Of a stretch of DNA of 64,000 nucleotides, positions 17,806 to 26,416 are shown one piece after another; positions within the stretch are counted from its first letter, which is position 1; each line of letters begins with the position of its first letter. The translations under genes and the position numbers were made by a program. Origin of the DNA: Ignavibacteriales bacterium (lineage in GTDB: Bacteria > Bacteroidota > Ignavibacteria > Tepidaquicellales > Tepidaquicellaceae); the NCBI GenBank assembly GCA_020635255.1, contig JACKAC010000002.1:248001-312000 (forward strand). Direction: 5' to 3'. The notes below the pieces were generated by a model. That model searched no databases. It was not told where the DNA came from and saw nothing but the letters and a program-made list of their open reading frames with translations.

Positions 17806-20469
17806 ATGAAAAAGTTTACCGTTTTGTTCATTTTACTGGCTGTAATTCCTTTCGGTCTTAATGATGTATATTCCCAGTGGAATTACGGGTCTCCGATTTC
17901 AACTTCGGCTCCGTCTCCAACATGGCAGCAAGTACAGAACAAACCTCCTTTTAATGAAATGTTTGATAGTCTCTCCTTTCCGTATCCTACAAATGCCTGG
18001 TTTAATAATTTCCTTTTACAGCAGACCTCCTATCCGAGCATTTCGGGAAACCTTGGAGGAAATAAGGCATTCGTTTACCCGTACCAGGTCAATTTTGGTT
18101 GGAACTATGTCAGTTACTCTAATCCAAAAGGACTCCTTGCAATAAATTACAAACCGTTCCAGGTCAATGAAACCGGTGGGACGACTCCGATAATTAACTG
18201 GGATGACGGGGCATTCCTTTTTATGGGAATAACAAACCCCACTAATATAAAACCATCTATTAAGAACGATTACACTGACCTGTCGGCTACAATACGATTT
18301 ACAAATACATCTAACACAAACCAGTACTATGAGGCTCCTCTCGTCAGAGGCATGCCTTATGTCACTATGATATATAATAGCGTAATACCGGGTGTTTACT
18401 TCCCGAGTCCGGCTGTGCTGAAAGTAAATGATCTCACAGTCTCAAACGGTCAGCAGTTTACAGGAACGTCTTTTAAAGTGGAGACGACCGGAAGTCCCGG
18501 AACAGCATTCCGAGCGCAAACATGGATGATATACAGCTCTAGCAGTATTACACTTGAGTTTTCTCAATCTCCGCAAACTCTGGGACTGGTAGCCACAGGA
18601 CCTTTCACAGGTTACTTGCGTGTAGCTCATGTTACATATGACGGTGAAGGAATCACTTCACAGCAGATTACTGATAAGATAAACTTACTCAATAGGTATG
18701 CAAAGTTCGTTCCTGTAAAAGGAGAAGTGGCTGCATCTATTGGTACCGGCAGCTCTACAGCCTCGATCAACTTTAATTTCACGCGGTATAATGAGGGTTC
18801 GCTTGGAAGCGATTCTCTATTGATGATGGCGCTTCCGCACCATGCCGACATTATTTCAAACCCTACGTCAAATACTTTAAAATATGCCGTCCTAAAAGGA
18901 AATCTTACTGAGGTTTACGGCAAATCATGGACAATGACTGAAGATCTGCCCGTTTATTCGTGGTACCCTCAAAATGGAAAACTTGCCACAGTTCCACTTC
19001 AATGGTGTGACACAGTACAGCATTATGTGAATGAGGATTTATTCTTATTTAACAGATTATATTTGTGGCAGGATATTTACAGCAGGGGTAAGAACCTTGC
19101 TAAGCTCGCGCGCGCCATTGTTATCGCGGATGAACTCTTTGAAAGGGATAATGTCAGGTATGCCTCAGTCCAAAATACTGTTCAGATGATGAGGGATTCG
19201 CTTAAACTATATCTTGGTGCTTACCTCGATGGAAAACCAACACTACTTCCATCAGCAACGTTTAAGGACTCAGTGTTATACGATGCTAAATATGGTGGTC
19301 TTATTTCCAGTCAGTCATACGATAGCGTAAGTTCACCGACTGGCGCGGGCACCGATTACGGCAGTGCATTATATAATGACCATCATTTCCATTATGGCTA
19401 TATACTTTACACCGCGGCTGCGATCGCAAAGAAAGACCCGGGCTGGTTTACAGCAAATAGCAACCATTACCTGAACAGGGTAATGGATTTGATTAGAGAT
19501 ATTGCAAATCCTAATAGAAGCGATGGACATTACGCCCTTAACAGGTATAAAGACTGGTTCGATGGCAATTCATGGGCGAATGGTCTTGTCCCGTACGGCG
19601 GTGGTAAAAACCAGGAAAGCTCGAGTGAAGCGATTAACGCGTGGTATGGAATGTATCTTTTTGGTTTAGCTATGGGCAATGATGATATTAAAAACACCGG
19701 AGCGCTGTATCTCCAGCAGGAGGTTAGAGCTGTCAAAAAATATTATCACATTACTCTTCCTCAAACAAACCCGGTTTATCCGTCATACTATACGAATAAT
19801 TATCATATAGTAACTAACCTTTATCAGAACGGAATAGATGCCCACACTTTCTTTTTAACAACTAATTATACCATTCACGGAATTCAGGTAATTCCCGTTA
19901 CGCCGGTTACCGAGCAATTATGGAAGTATGCTTATTCTAAGGATATATACGATTATCCTAATGGACTTGGCGGTACTGAGTGTTTCAATCCTTCTAATAC
20001 GAACGTAGGTATATGGAACTGGACTACTATTAATGTTGGTGTGCAGGCAGTTGCATATCCGAATAATGCTTTGTCGTTCTTCCCGAATTATGGTTACGAT
20101 AGACAAAACTATGACAACGGCGCAAGCCAGTCTAACGTGATTTATTGGATATTGACTCGGATTTACAATCCTGTCGGCATCTCGCAGATTGGTTCTGAGA
20201 TCCCGTCCGGTTACTCACTGAAGCAAAACTACCCGAATCCGTTTAACCCGACGACGACTATTGGCTTCGAGATCCCTGCGAAATCACTCGTAAAACTTGC
20301 TGTCTATGACGTCCTTGGAAGGGAGGTAGCAAAGCTCGTAAACAGTGAACTCAATCCCGGCTCTTATCGTTATGAATTTAAGGGAAGTTCTTTATCTAGC
20401 GGCGTATACTATTACGTCCTGAAAGCTGGAAATTACGTGGAAACTAAAAAAATGATTCTTACTAAGTAA
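17806..20469 (+). CDS. GH81 endo-1,3-beta-glucanase with T9SS C-terminal domain
   Basis: This 887-residue secreted enzyme has a signal peptide (about 1-23, ending VYSQ). The body matches glycoside hydrolase family 81, which cleaves laminarin-type beta-1,3-glucan: PTNAWFNNFLL near residue 62, VRGMPYVTMIY near 183, the catalytic Asp region YNDHHFHYGY (Asp525), and NQESSSEA with the conserved glutamates 604 and 608. The last 85 residues or so form the type A sorting domain of the type IX secretion system (KQNYPNPFNPTTTI, VYDVLGREVAKLV, ending KKMILTK), so it should cross the outer membrane and be released or anchored. A beta-glucan feeding role is inferred. It is followed closely by another T9SS cargo gene. 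Confidence 0.93.
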   Translation: MKKFTVLFILLAVIPFGLNDVYSQWNYGSPISTSAPSPTWQQVQNKPPFNEMFDSLSFPYPTNAWFNNFLLQQTSYPSISGNLGGNKAFVYPYQVNFGWNYVSYSNPKGLLAINYKPFQVNETGGTTPIINWDDGAFLFMGITNPTNIKPSIKNDYTDLSATIRFTNTSNTNQYYEAPLVRGMPYVTMIYNSVIPGVYFPSPAVLKVNDLTVSNGQQFTGTSFKVETTGSPGTAFRAQTWMIYSSSSITLEFSQSPQTLGLVATGPFTGYLRVAHVTYDGEGITSQQITDKINLLNRYAKFVPVKGEVAASIGTGSSTASINFNFTRYNEGSLGSDSLLMMALPHHADIISNPTSNTLKYAVLKGNLTEVYGKSWTMTEDLPVYSWYPQNGKLATVPLQWCDTVQHYVNEDLFLFNRLYLWQDIYSRGKNLAKLARAIVIADELFERDNVRYASVQNTVQMMRDSLKLYLGAYLDGKPTLLPSATFKDSVLYDAKYGGLISSQSYDSVSSPTGAGTDYGSALYNDHHFHYGYILYTAAAIAKKDPGWFTANSNHYLNRVMDLIRDIANPNRSDGHYALNRYKDWFDGNSWANGLVPYGGGKNQESSSEAINAWYGMYLFGLAMGNDDIKNTGALYLQQEVRAVKKYYHITLPQTNPVYPSYYTNNYHIVTNLYQNGIDAHTFFLTTNYTIHGIQVIPVTPVTEQLWKYAYSKDIYDYPNGLGGTECFNPSNTNVGIWNWTTINVGVQAVAYPNNALSFFPNYGYDRQNYDNGASQSNVIYWILTRIYNPVGISQIGSEIPSGYSLKQNYPNPFNPTTTIGFEIPAKSLVKLAVYDVLGREVAKLVNSELNPGSYRYEFKGSSLSSGVYYYVLKAGNYVETKKMILTK

Positions 20470-20546
20470 TTTGTACTTTTTATGACAAAGGAATTAAATG
20501 ATGTTGTGGGGGTGGTAGCAAAACTATTAAAGCGGAGGTTATCATC

Positions 20547-22112
20547 TTGAAATACTTACTAATTTTGGCGTTCATCTTTATGTACGGCGTTTCACATGCG
20601 CAGTTTACGAATGTTATGCTGACCGGTACGGGTAGCCCAAACGAGCCGTCCATTATGATCGATCCAAACAACCTTAACCGTCTCGTCGCCGGCTCTAATT
20701 TGAGCTTCTTCTACTACTCATCGAATGCCGGCGCTAACTGGACTAAGGGCACGCTCACTTCTACTTATGGAGTGTGGGGTGATCCATGTATAGTTGTAGA
20801 TACGCTTGGAAATTTCTACTTCTTCCACTTATCTAACCCACCTGGTGGTGACTGGATAGACCGTATCGTCTGTCAAAAATCCACCGACGGCGGTGTCACG
20901 TGGAGCAACGGCACATACTTCGGGCTTCGCACACCCGCTAAAGCAGAAGACAAGCATTGGGTGGTCATTGACCGAACCAATAACAACATCTATGTCTCGT
21001 GGACGGAGTTCGATGATTATGGTACGTCGGTTCCAACAGACAGTTCGAGAATATTGTTTGTAAAATCCACCGACGGCTCAGCGACATGGAGCGCGCCGCT
21101 TCGCCTGGATAAACTCGGCGGCGACTGTGTGGATGAAGACAATACCGTCGAGGGCGCTGTACCTACTGTCGGTCCCAATGGCGAAATTTATGACGCGTGG
21201 TCGGGTCCGCTCGTAAGGAACACCACCTTTGGTATATTCTTCAATAAGTCCACCGACCAGGGTGCAACATGGCTCTCTGAACCTATCTACGTAGGAGACC
21301 AGCCCGGTGGATGGGACTACATGATATCCGGCTTGAGCCGGTGTAATGGGCTTCCTTACACAGACTGCGACATCAGCGGAGGACCTTATAACGGAAACAT
21401 CTACATAAATTTCACCGACCAGCGCAATGGTCCTACCGATACCGACGTTTGGATCTATAAATCCACCAATGGCGGTGCTAACTGGAGCAGTGCGATCCGT
21501 GTAAACGATGATCCCGCAGGAAAACAGCAGTTCATGTCATCGATGGACATAGATCAGACGACGGGTGATCTGTATGTTTTATTTTATGACAGGAGAGCAT
21601 ACTCCAATAACCAGACTGACGTTTACCTTGCCAGATCGACTGATGGAGGCGCTACGTTTCAGAATATGAAAATAAGTTCTTCACCATTTATCCCGGTTAG
21701 CGGGTTCTTTGGCGATTATACCGATATTACCGCGCACAATGGTATAGTAAGACCGATTTGGACCAGGAACGACGGATCCAGCCTCAGCATCTGGACTGCA
21801 TTGATAGACTTTACTACTAATGTCCAGCTTACAGGCAATTCCGTTCCTGAAGAGTATTCACTCTCACAAAATTATCCGAATCCGTTCAATCCGTCTACAT
21901 CGATAAAGTTCGCTGTACCGCGTGAGGGATTTGTTAAATTGACTGTGTACGATCTTACGGGCAGGGAGGTCAAATCACTCGTGAATGAAACCATGAATGC
22001 CGGTGAATATACAGTGAGCTTCGACGGACCTGAATTAGCCAGCGGAAGCTACTTCTACAGGCTTGATGCCGGAGGTTACACGATCACTAAGAAGATGATT
22101 CTGGTGAAATAA
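20547..22112 (+). CDS. Sialidase-like Asp-box repeat protein with T9SS domain
   Basis: The start is TTG at 20547, fixed by GGAGG at 20534-20538 and by the signal peptide that follows (KYLLILAFIFMYGVSHAQ). The 521-residue protein folds as a six-blade propeller of the exo-alpha-sialidase/BNR type. At least four Asp-box motifs are visible (KSTDGGVTW, KSTDGSATW, KSTDQGATW, KSTNGGANW, RSTDGGATF). The catalytic arginine triad and Tyr/Glu of true sialidases cannot be confirmed by eye, so the name is only a fold assignment. The last 85 residues form a T9SS type A sorting domain (SQNYPNPFNPSTSI ... TKKMILVK). Its neighbour is the GH81 glucanase, 77 bases upstream. Confidence 0.85.
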   Translation: MKYLLILAFIFMYGVSHAQFTNVMLTGTGSPNEPSIMIDPNNLNRLVAGSNLSFFYYSSNAGANWTKGTLTSTYGVWGDPCIVVDTLGNFYFFHLSNPPGGDWIDRIVCQKSTDGGVTWSNGTYFGLRTPAKAEDKHWVVIDRTNNNIYVSWTEFDDYGTSVPTDSSRILFVKSTDGSATWSAPLRLDKLGGDCVDEDNTVEGAVPTVGPNGEIYDAWSGPLVRNTTFGIFFNKSTDQGATWLSEPIYVGDQPGGWDYMISGLSRCNGLPYTDCDISGGPYNGNIYINFTDQRNGPTDTDVWIYKSTNGGANWSSAIRVNDDPAGKQQFMSSMDIDQTTGDLYVLFYDRRAYSNNQTDVYLARSTDGGATFQNMKISSSPFIPVSGFFGDYTDITAHNGIVRPIWTRNDGSSLSIWTALIDFTTNVQLTGNSVPEEYSLSQNYPNPFNPSTSIKFAVPREGFVKLTVYDLTGREVKSLVNETMNAGEYTVSFDGPELASGSYFYRLDAGGYTITKKMILVK

Positions 22113-22137
22113 AAAGTTGTTTTTACCTTAATACTAG

Positions 22138-22169
22138 GTCCGCTTTTCATTTGAGAAGCGGACTTTTTT
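22138..22169 (+). terminator. Intrinsic terminator after the sialidase-like gene
   Basis: GTCCGCTT (22138-22145) pairs with AAGCGGAC (22156-22163) across a 10-base loop and is followed by six T. It separates the secreted-protein pair from the alpha-glucan operon. Confidence 0.85.
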
Positions 22170-22225
22170 GTAAAGTATAAATATTATACAGTTTTTCTTT
22201 CCCTAAGTTTTGATAATTTTCCCTT

Positions 22226-24466
22226 ATGAGTAAAAAATCCCCTTCAAAACAAATTCTTACTTCGGAAGACGAGCAGATCAGGCAGATCCGGGACTTCGAA
22301 TGCCAAAAGCCCTTCGATATTCTTGGACCCCATAAAGCCGGCAAAAAGTCTATGGTTATTAGAGCTTTTCTCCCCGGAGCAGAAAGAGCTTGGGTTATTC
22401 CAAAGGAGGGGAATGAGCGTCAGGAAATGGAACGCATTGGAGAGACGGATGTATTCTCCGTTGTGTTCAAGAAAACTGAGAAAAGATTTCCATATATAAT
22501 AGAGTATACCGACGGCGAAGGTAATATCATCCAGCGTGAGGATCCATACTATTTTCCGACGATACTTTCCAAATACGATCTCCATCTTTTCGGTGAAGGA
22601 AATAATTTCAAAATATATGAAAAGCTCGGTGCGCACGTCCGCGAGTTCGAAGGGGTTACAGGTACACACTTTGCCGTGTGGGCGCCTAATGCCAGGGCAG
22701 TCTCGGTCATTGGCGAATTCAACAGCTGGAATAATGGCGCGCACCCGATGGAAAACGTGAACGGCTCAGGCATCTGGGTTCTTTTCGTTCCGGAAGTTAC
22801 TGACGGTTCTCTGTATAAATATGCTGTTAAGTCTGCGCTCGATGATGAGATTAAAGCTAAATCCGATCCTTACGCTTTCTATTCCGAGCTCCGCCCTAGT
22901 AACGCTTCTGTTGTTCATACACTGGGTGAGTTTGAATGGAACGATATGGAGTGGATGGCAGACCGTAAGGAGTGGGATTACAAAAGATCGCCAATATCCA
23001 TTTATGAGGTGCATCTTTGTTCATGGAAAAGAGATCATGGAAATACCGACTTCCCGAATGAGTGGGGTTTTATGAATTACCGCCAGCTTGCGCACGAGAT
23101 CGTTGACCATGTTAAAGAAATGGGTTACACTCATATCGAACTTCTGCCGGTTATGGAGCATCCACTGGATAAATCATGGGGCTATCAGGTTGTAAATTAT
23201 TTTGCGCCTACAAGCAGGCATGGCACACCTGAAGACTTTATGTATTTTGTTGACCATTGCCATTATAATTGTATCGGAGTCATCCTCGATTGGGTACCCG
23301 GACATTTTCCAACCGATGAACACGGACTATATAAATTCGACGGCACGGAGATTTATGCTTATGATGATCCGCGCAAAGGGTTCCATAAGGAATGGGGTAC
23401 TATGGTCTTCGATTACGGAAAGAATCAGGTCCGTAACTTCCTTATATCGAATGCTCTCTTCTGGTTTGAAAAGTATCACCTTGACGGGTTAAGGGTAGAT
23501 GCTGTTGCATCTATGCTGTATCTCGATTATTCACGTGATGAGGGCGAATGGGAGCCTAACATATTTGGGGGTAATGAAAATATTGAAGCCATTGAGTTTC
23601 TTCGTCTTCTAAATGAGAAAGTGCATGAGTCGAATAAGGGAATTATGATGATAGCCGAGGAATCCACTGCATGGAAAGGTGTTACAAAGCCCGTTTATCT
23701 AGGCGGACTTGGATTTGATATGAAATGGAATATGGGCTGGATGCACGATGTTCTGTATTATTTTTCACTCGACCCCATTCACAGGAAATTTCATCACAAT
23801 AAGATCACTTTTTCACTCTGGTATTCGTTTGATGAAAATTTTGTGCTTCCTATATCGCACGATGAGGTCGTTTACGGCAAAAGAACTCTCATCGAAAAGT
23901 TTTTCGGTGATATTGACCAGCGGTTTGCCACGTTGAAACTATTCTTCGGATTTATGTTCGCGCACCCCGGCAAAAAGCTGAACTTTATGATAAATGATAT
24001 CGCGCAGTACAACGAATGGAATAGCGAAGCGCAGGTGGAAAGGGAAGTGCTTGAGTTTGAAAGAAACAGTGAGTTCAACCTCTTTTTTAAAGGCCTTAGT
24101 CATTTGTATAAAGAACATGTTCCGTTCTACGATGAAGATTTCAAAAGCGATGGCTTTCAGTGGATCGATTTTACGGATGCCGATGCCGGTGTGTTAAGTT
24201 TTATCCGCTATACCGTTGGCAGGAAGGATTTTCTTGTATTTACTTTTAATATGACGCCGATAAAACGAGAGAATTATGTGCTTGGCGTTCCTGAAAAAGG
24301 TTTTTACAGGGAGATTTTTAATAGCGATGCCGTAGAATACGGTGGAAGCGGCGAGGGAAATCTCGGCGGTATAGAGGCAAACGATGAAAAGCGGTACTCT
24401 TATACGAATAGTATCAGCATTACACTCCCTCCGCTTGCTGTAAATATTTTTAAACTTGAAGAATAA
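22226..24466 (+). CDS. glgB: 1,4-alpha-glucan branching enzyme
   Basis: This 746-residue GH13 enzyme makes alpha-1,6 branches in glycogen by transferring cut alpha-1,4 chains. It has two N-terminal CBM48-like beta domains (about 25-125 and 140-235, the second with GTHFAVWAPNARAVSVIGEFN), then the (beta/alpha)8 catalytic barrel with DWVPGHFPTD, nucleophile Asp425 in LRVDAVASM, acid/base Glu478 in IAEES, and Asp546 in ISHDE. The C-terminal domain is all beta and normal in size. It is the first gene of a tight operon with a TfoX-like gene, a GH57 enzyme, malQ and a gene of unknown function, all within 10 bases of each other. Confidence 0.96.
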   Translation: MSKKSPSKQILTSEDEQIRQIRDFECQKPFDILGPHKAGKKSMVIRAFLPGAERAWVIPKEGNERQEMERIGETDVFSVVFKKTEKRFPYIIEYTDGEGNIIQREDPYYFPTILSKYDLHLFGEGNNFKIYEKLGAHVREFEGVTGTHFAVWAPNARAVSVIGEFNSWNNGAHPMENVNGSGIWVLFVPEVTDGSLYKYAVKSALDDEIKAKSDPYAFYSELRPSNASVVHTLGEFEWNDMEWMADRKEWDYKRSPISIYEVHLCSWKRDHGNTDFPNEWGFMNYRQLAHEIVDHVKEMGYTHIELLPVMEHPLDKSWGYQVVNYFAPTSRHGTPEDFMYFVDHCHYNCIGVILDWVPGHFPTDEHGLYKFDGTEIYAYDDPRKGFHKEWGTMVFDYGKNQVRNFLISNALFWFEKYHLDGLRVDAVASMLYLDYSRDEGEWEPNIFGGNENIEAIEFLRLLNEKVHESNKGIMMIAEESTAWKGVTKPVYLGGLGFDMKWNMGWMHDVLYYFSLDPIHRKFHHNKITFSLWYSFDENFVLPISHDEVVYGKRTLIEKFFGDIDQRFATLKLFFGFMFAHPGKKLNFMINDIAQYNEWNSEAQVEREVLEFERNSEFNLFFKGLSHLYKEHVPFYDEDFKSDGFQWIDFTDADAGVLSFIRYTVGRKDFLVFTFNMTPIKRENYVLGVPEKGFYREIFNSDAVEYGGSGEGNLGGIEANDEKRYSYTNSISITLPPLAVNIFKLEE

Positions 24467-24472
24467 AAACTA

Positions 24473-24868
24473 ATGGCTTACAGCGAAAAACTTGCGGAAA
24501 GAATAAATTCTATCCTGAAAGGCAAACGCGGTATCGTACAAAAAAAGATGTTCGGCGGTATCTGCTACATGTACAAAGATAAGATGAGTGTCGGCATCGT
24601 AAAAGATGACCTCATGATAAGGGTGCTCCCTGAAAAATATGACGAGTATTTGAAGAAACCTCACGTCAGGAAAATGGATTTCACAGGTAAGCCTTTAAAA
24701 GGCTTCCTTTATGTGGGTTCTCAGGGAATTAAGACCGAAAGGCAGTTGTCTAAATGGATCGATGTTGGATTAGAGTTTGCGGTCAAAAGTCCGCCTAAAA
24801 AGATCTCCAAAAAAACAACAAAGAAAGCTGTTAAAAAAGCTTCTCATAAAAAGAAATCCGGCGCATAA
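24473..24868 (+). CDS. TfoX N-terminal domain protein with lysine-rich tail
   Basis: This 131-residue protein matches the TfoX_N domain over residues 1-95 (RGIVQKKMFGGICYM, VGIVKDDLMIRVLPEKYDEYL, MDFTGKPLKGFLYV). It then has a tail of about 30 residues made nearly only of Lys, Ser, Thr and Ala, resembling histone H1 or DNA-binding tails. TfoX/Sxy proteins influence competence genes with CRP in proteobacteria, but the isolated N-terminal domain is widespread and of unknown role. The position between glgB (6 bases) and a GH57 gene (1 base) says it is co-expressed with alpha-glucan enzymes. Whether it controls them is unknown. Confidence 0.85.
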   Translation: MAYSEKLAERINSILKGKRGIVQKKMFGGICYMYKDKMSVGIVKDDLMIRVLPEKYDEYLKKPHVRKMDFTGKPLKGFLYVGSQGIKTERQLSKWIDVGLEFAVKSPPKKISKKTTKKAVKKASHKKKSGA

Positions 24869-24869
24869 T

Positions 24870-26414
24870 TTGAATAAGTATAAAAACAAGACTCTGTTTC
24901 TCATATTCCATGGACATTTCTACCAGCCGCCTCGCGAAGATCCGTGGACGGGTGAGGTGGAAGTTCAGCCGTCTGCCGCCCCACTGCATGATTGGAACGA
25001 GCGTATATATCAGGAATGCTACAAACCCAATACAAGGGCGGTTATCACCGACAAGAACGATAAGATTTTAAAGTTTGTAAATAATTTTGAATATTTGAGC
25101 TTTAATATAGGACCTACCCTTTTATCCTGGATCAAAAAGAAACACCCGCACCGTCTCCGGATGATGATTGATGCTGATAAGAAAAGTGTCGAAAAGCATA
25201 ATGGACACGGGAATGCGATTGCGCAGATATATAACCACGTTATAATGCCCCTTGCTAACGAAAATGATAAGATCACCCAGATAAAATGGGGGATTGAAGA
25301 TTTTAAGTTTCATTTTGACCGTGATCCGGAGGGTATGTGGCTTCCCGAAACTGCTTGCAATGAAGCCACTCTAGAAGCCTTAATTCAGGAAGGGGTTAAG
25401 TTTACGATACTCGATCCTTCACAGGCGGAGAAAATACGCAAACTGCCCGGTGGTTCATGGACAGATGTAACCGGTGGAGGTTTGGACACTACCCGGCCGT
25501 ACAGGTTCTTTTCGAAAATACACAGCGGTGCTTCGCTAACGGTTTTTTTCTACGACGGTCTATTGTCAAAGAATATTGCCTTTGATGACTATATTACTAA
25601 TGCCGAAAGAATGATGGAACGGATTGAAATTATCAATCTGGATAATTCGCATATGGATGAATTGATTAGTGCCGCCGTTGACGGTGAAACATTCGGACAT
25701 CATAAACCTTTTACTGAACGCACTATCGCATATCTGTTATCTGAATTGGCGCCTAAACACAAATATAAGGTAACTAACTTCGGTGAATTTCTCTCTAACC
25801 ATACCCCGTTGTGTGAAGTGGAAATAAAAAAAGGAAGGAACGGGGAAGGGACGTCATGGAGTTGTGCGCACGGGGTCGGTAGGTGGCAGGAAGATTGTGG
25901 GTGTGGGCAGGGTGAGCCGGGCTGGAATCAGAAATGGAGAAGACCTCTGCGCGATAGCCTTAACTGGCTTCGAGATGAGATGATTAAGATTACTGAGATC
26001 GAAGGAGGTAAGTATCTCAAAAACGTTTGGGATGCGCGCAATGATTATATTCACGTCGTTTTGGATCCGTCCAGAGAATCATATGAAAAATTCTTTTACT
26101 TCAATGCGAAGCAGTTCCTTACTGAGGATGAGAGCGAATTATGTATTAAGATAATGGAAATGCAGAGGAACGCAATGTATATGTTCACCAGCTGTGGCTG
26201 GTTTTTTTCCGATGTGTCTGGTCTGGAAACACTGATAATACTGCGCTTCGCGGCGAGAGCCATCGAACTGGCTAGGGAAGTATCCGGAATCGATTTCGAG
26301 GAAGAATTCCTCGCGAGGCTCTCTGAGGCAAGATCGAATCTTCCCCAATACCGTGATGGCAGATACATTTATGAATCTAAAATTAAGCTGAGAAATAAAT
26401 ACATGTCCGCGTAA
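24870..26414 (+). CDS. GH57 family glycosidase (DUF3536 type)
   Basis: I place the start at the TTG at 24870, one base after the stop of the TfoX-like gene. Upstream in-frame codons would overlap that gene and give an implausible Lys/Arg-rich extension. The 514-residue protein opens with the GH57 motif LIFHGHFYQPPREDPWTGEV. GMWLPETACN around residue 155 carries the likely catalytic Glu. AAVDGETFGHHK around residue 270 is the conserved Asp/His region. The end enters the DUF3536 region (MYMFTSCGWFFSDVSGLETL). GH57 enzymes act on alpha-glucans as amylases or branching enzymes. The protein looks shorter at its C-terminus than the DUF3536 proteins I recall, without visible frameshift. It lies between branching and glucanotransferase genes. 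Confidence 0.85.
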   Translation: MNKYKNKTLFLIFHGHFYQPPREDPWTGEVEVQPSAAPLHDWNERIYQECYKPNTRAVITDKNDKILKFVNNFEYLSFNIGPTLLSWIKKKHPHRLRMMIDADKKSVEKHNGHGNAIAQIYNHVIMPLANENDKITQIKWGIEDFKFHFDRDPEGMWLPETACNEATLEALIQEGVKFTILDPSQAEKIRKLPGGSWTDVTGGGLDTTRPYRFFSKIHSGASLTVFFYDGLLSKNIAFDDYITNAERMMERIEIINLDNSHMDELISAAVDGETFGHHKPFTERTIAYLLSELAPKHKYKVTNFGEFLSNHTPLCEVEIKKGRNGEGTSWSCAHGVGRWQEDCGCGQGEPGWNQKWRRPLRDSLNWLRDEMIKITEIEGGKYLKNVWDARNDYIHVVLDPSRESYEKFFYFNAKQFLTEDESELCIKIMEMQRNAMYMFTSCGWFFSDVSGLETLIILRFAARAIELAREVSGIDFEEEFLARLSEARSNLPQYRDGRYIYESKIKLRNKYMSA

Positions 26415-26416
26415 TT

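Noticed and set aside
22244..22744. 166-codon open frame opposite glgB
   Set aside because: It is antisense to a complete branching enzyme and has no ribosome site or motif.
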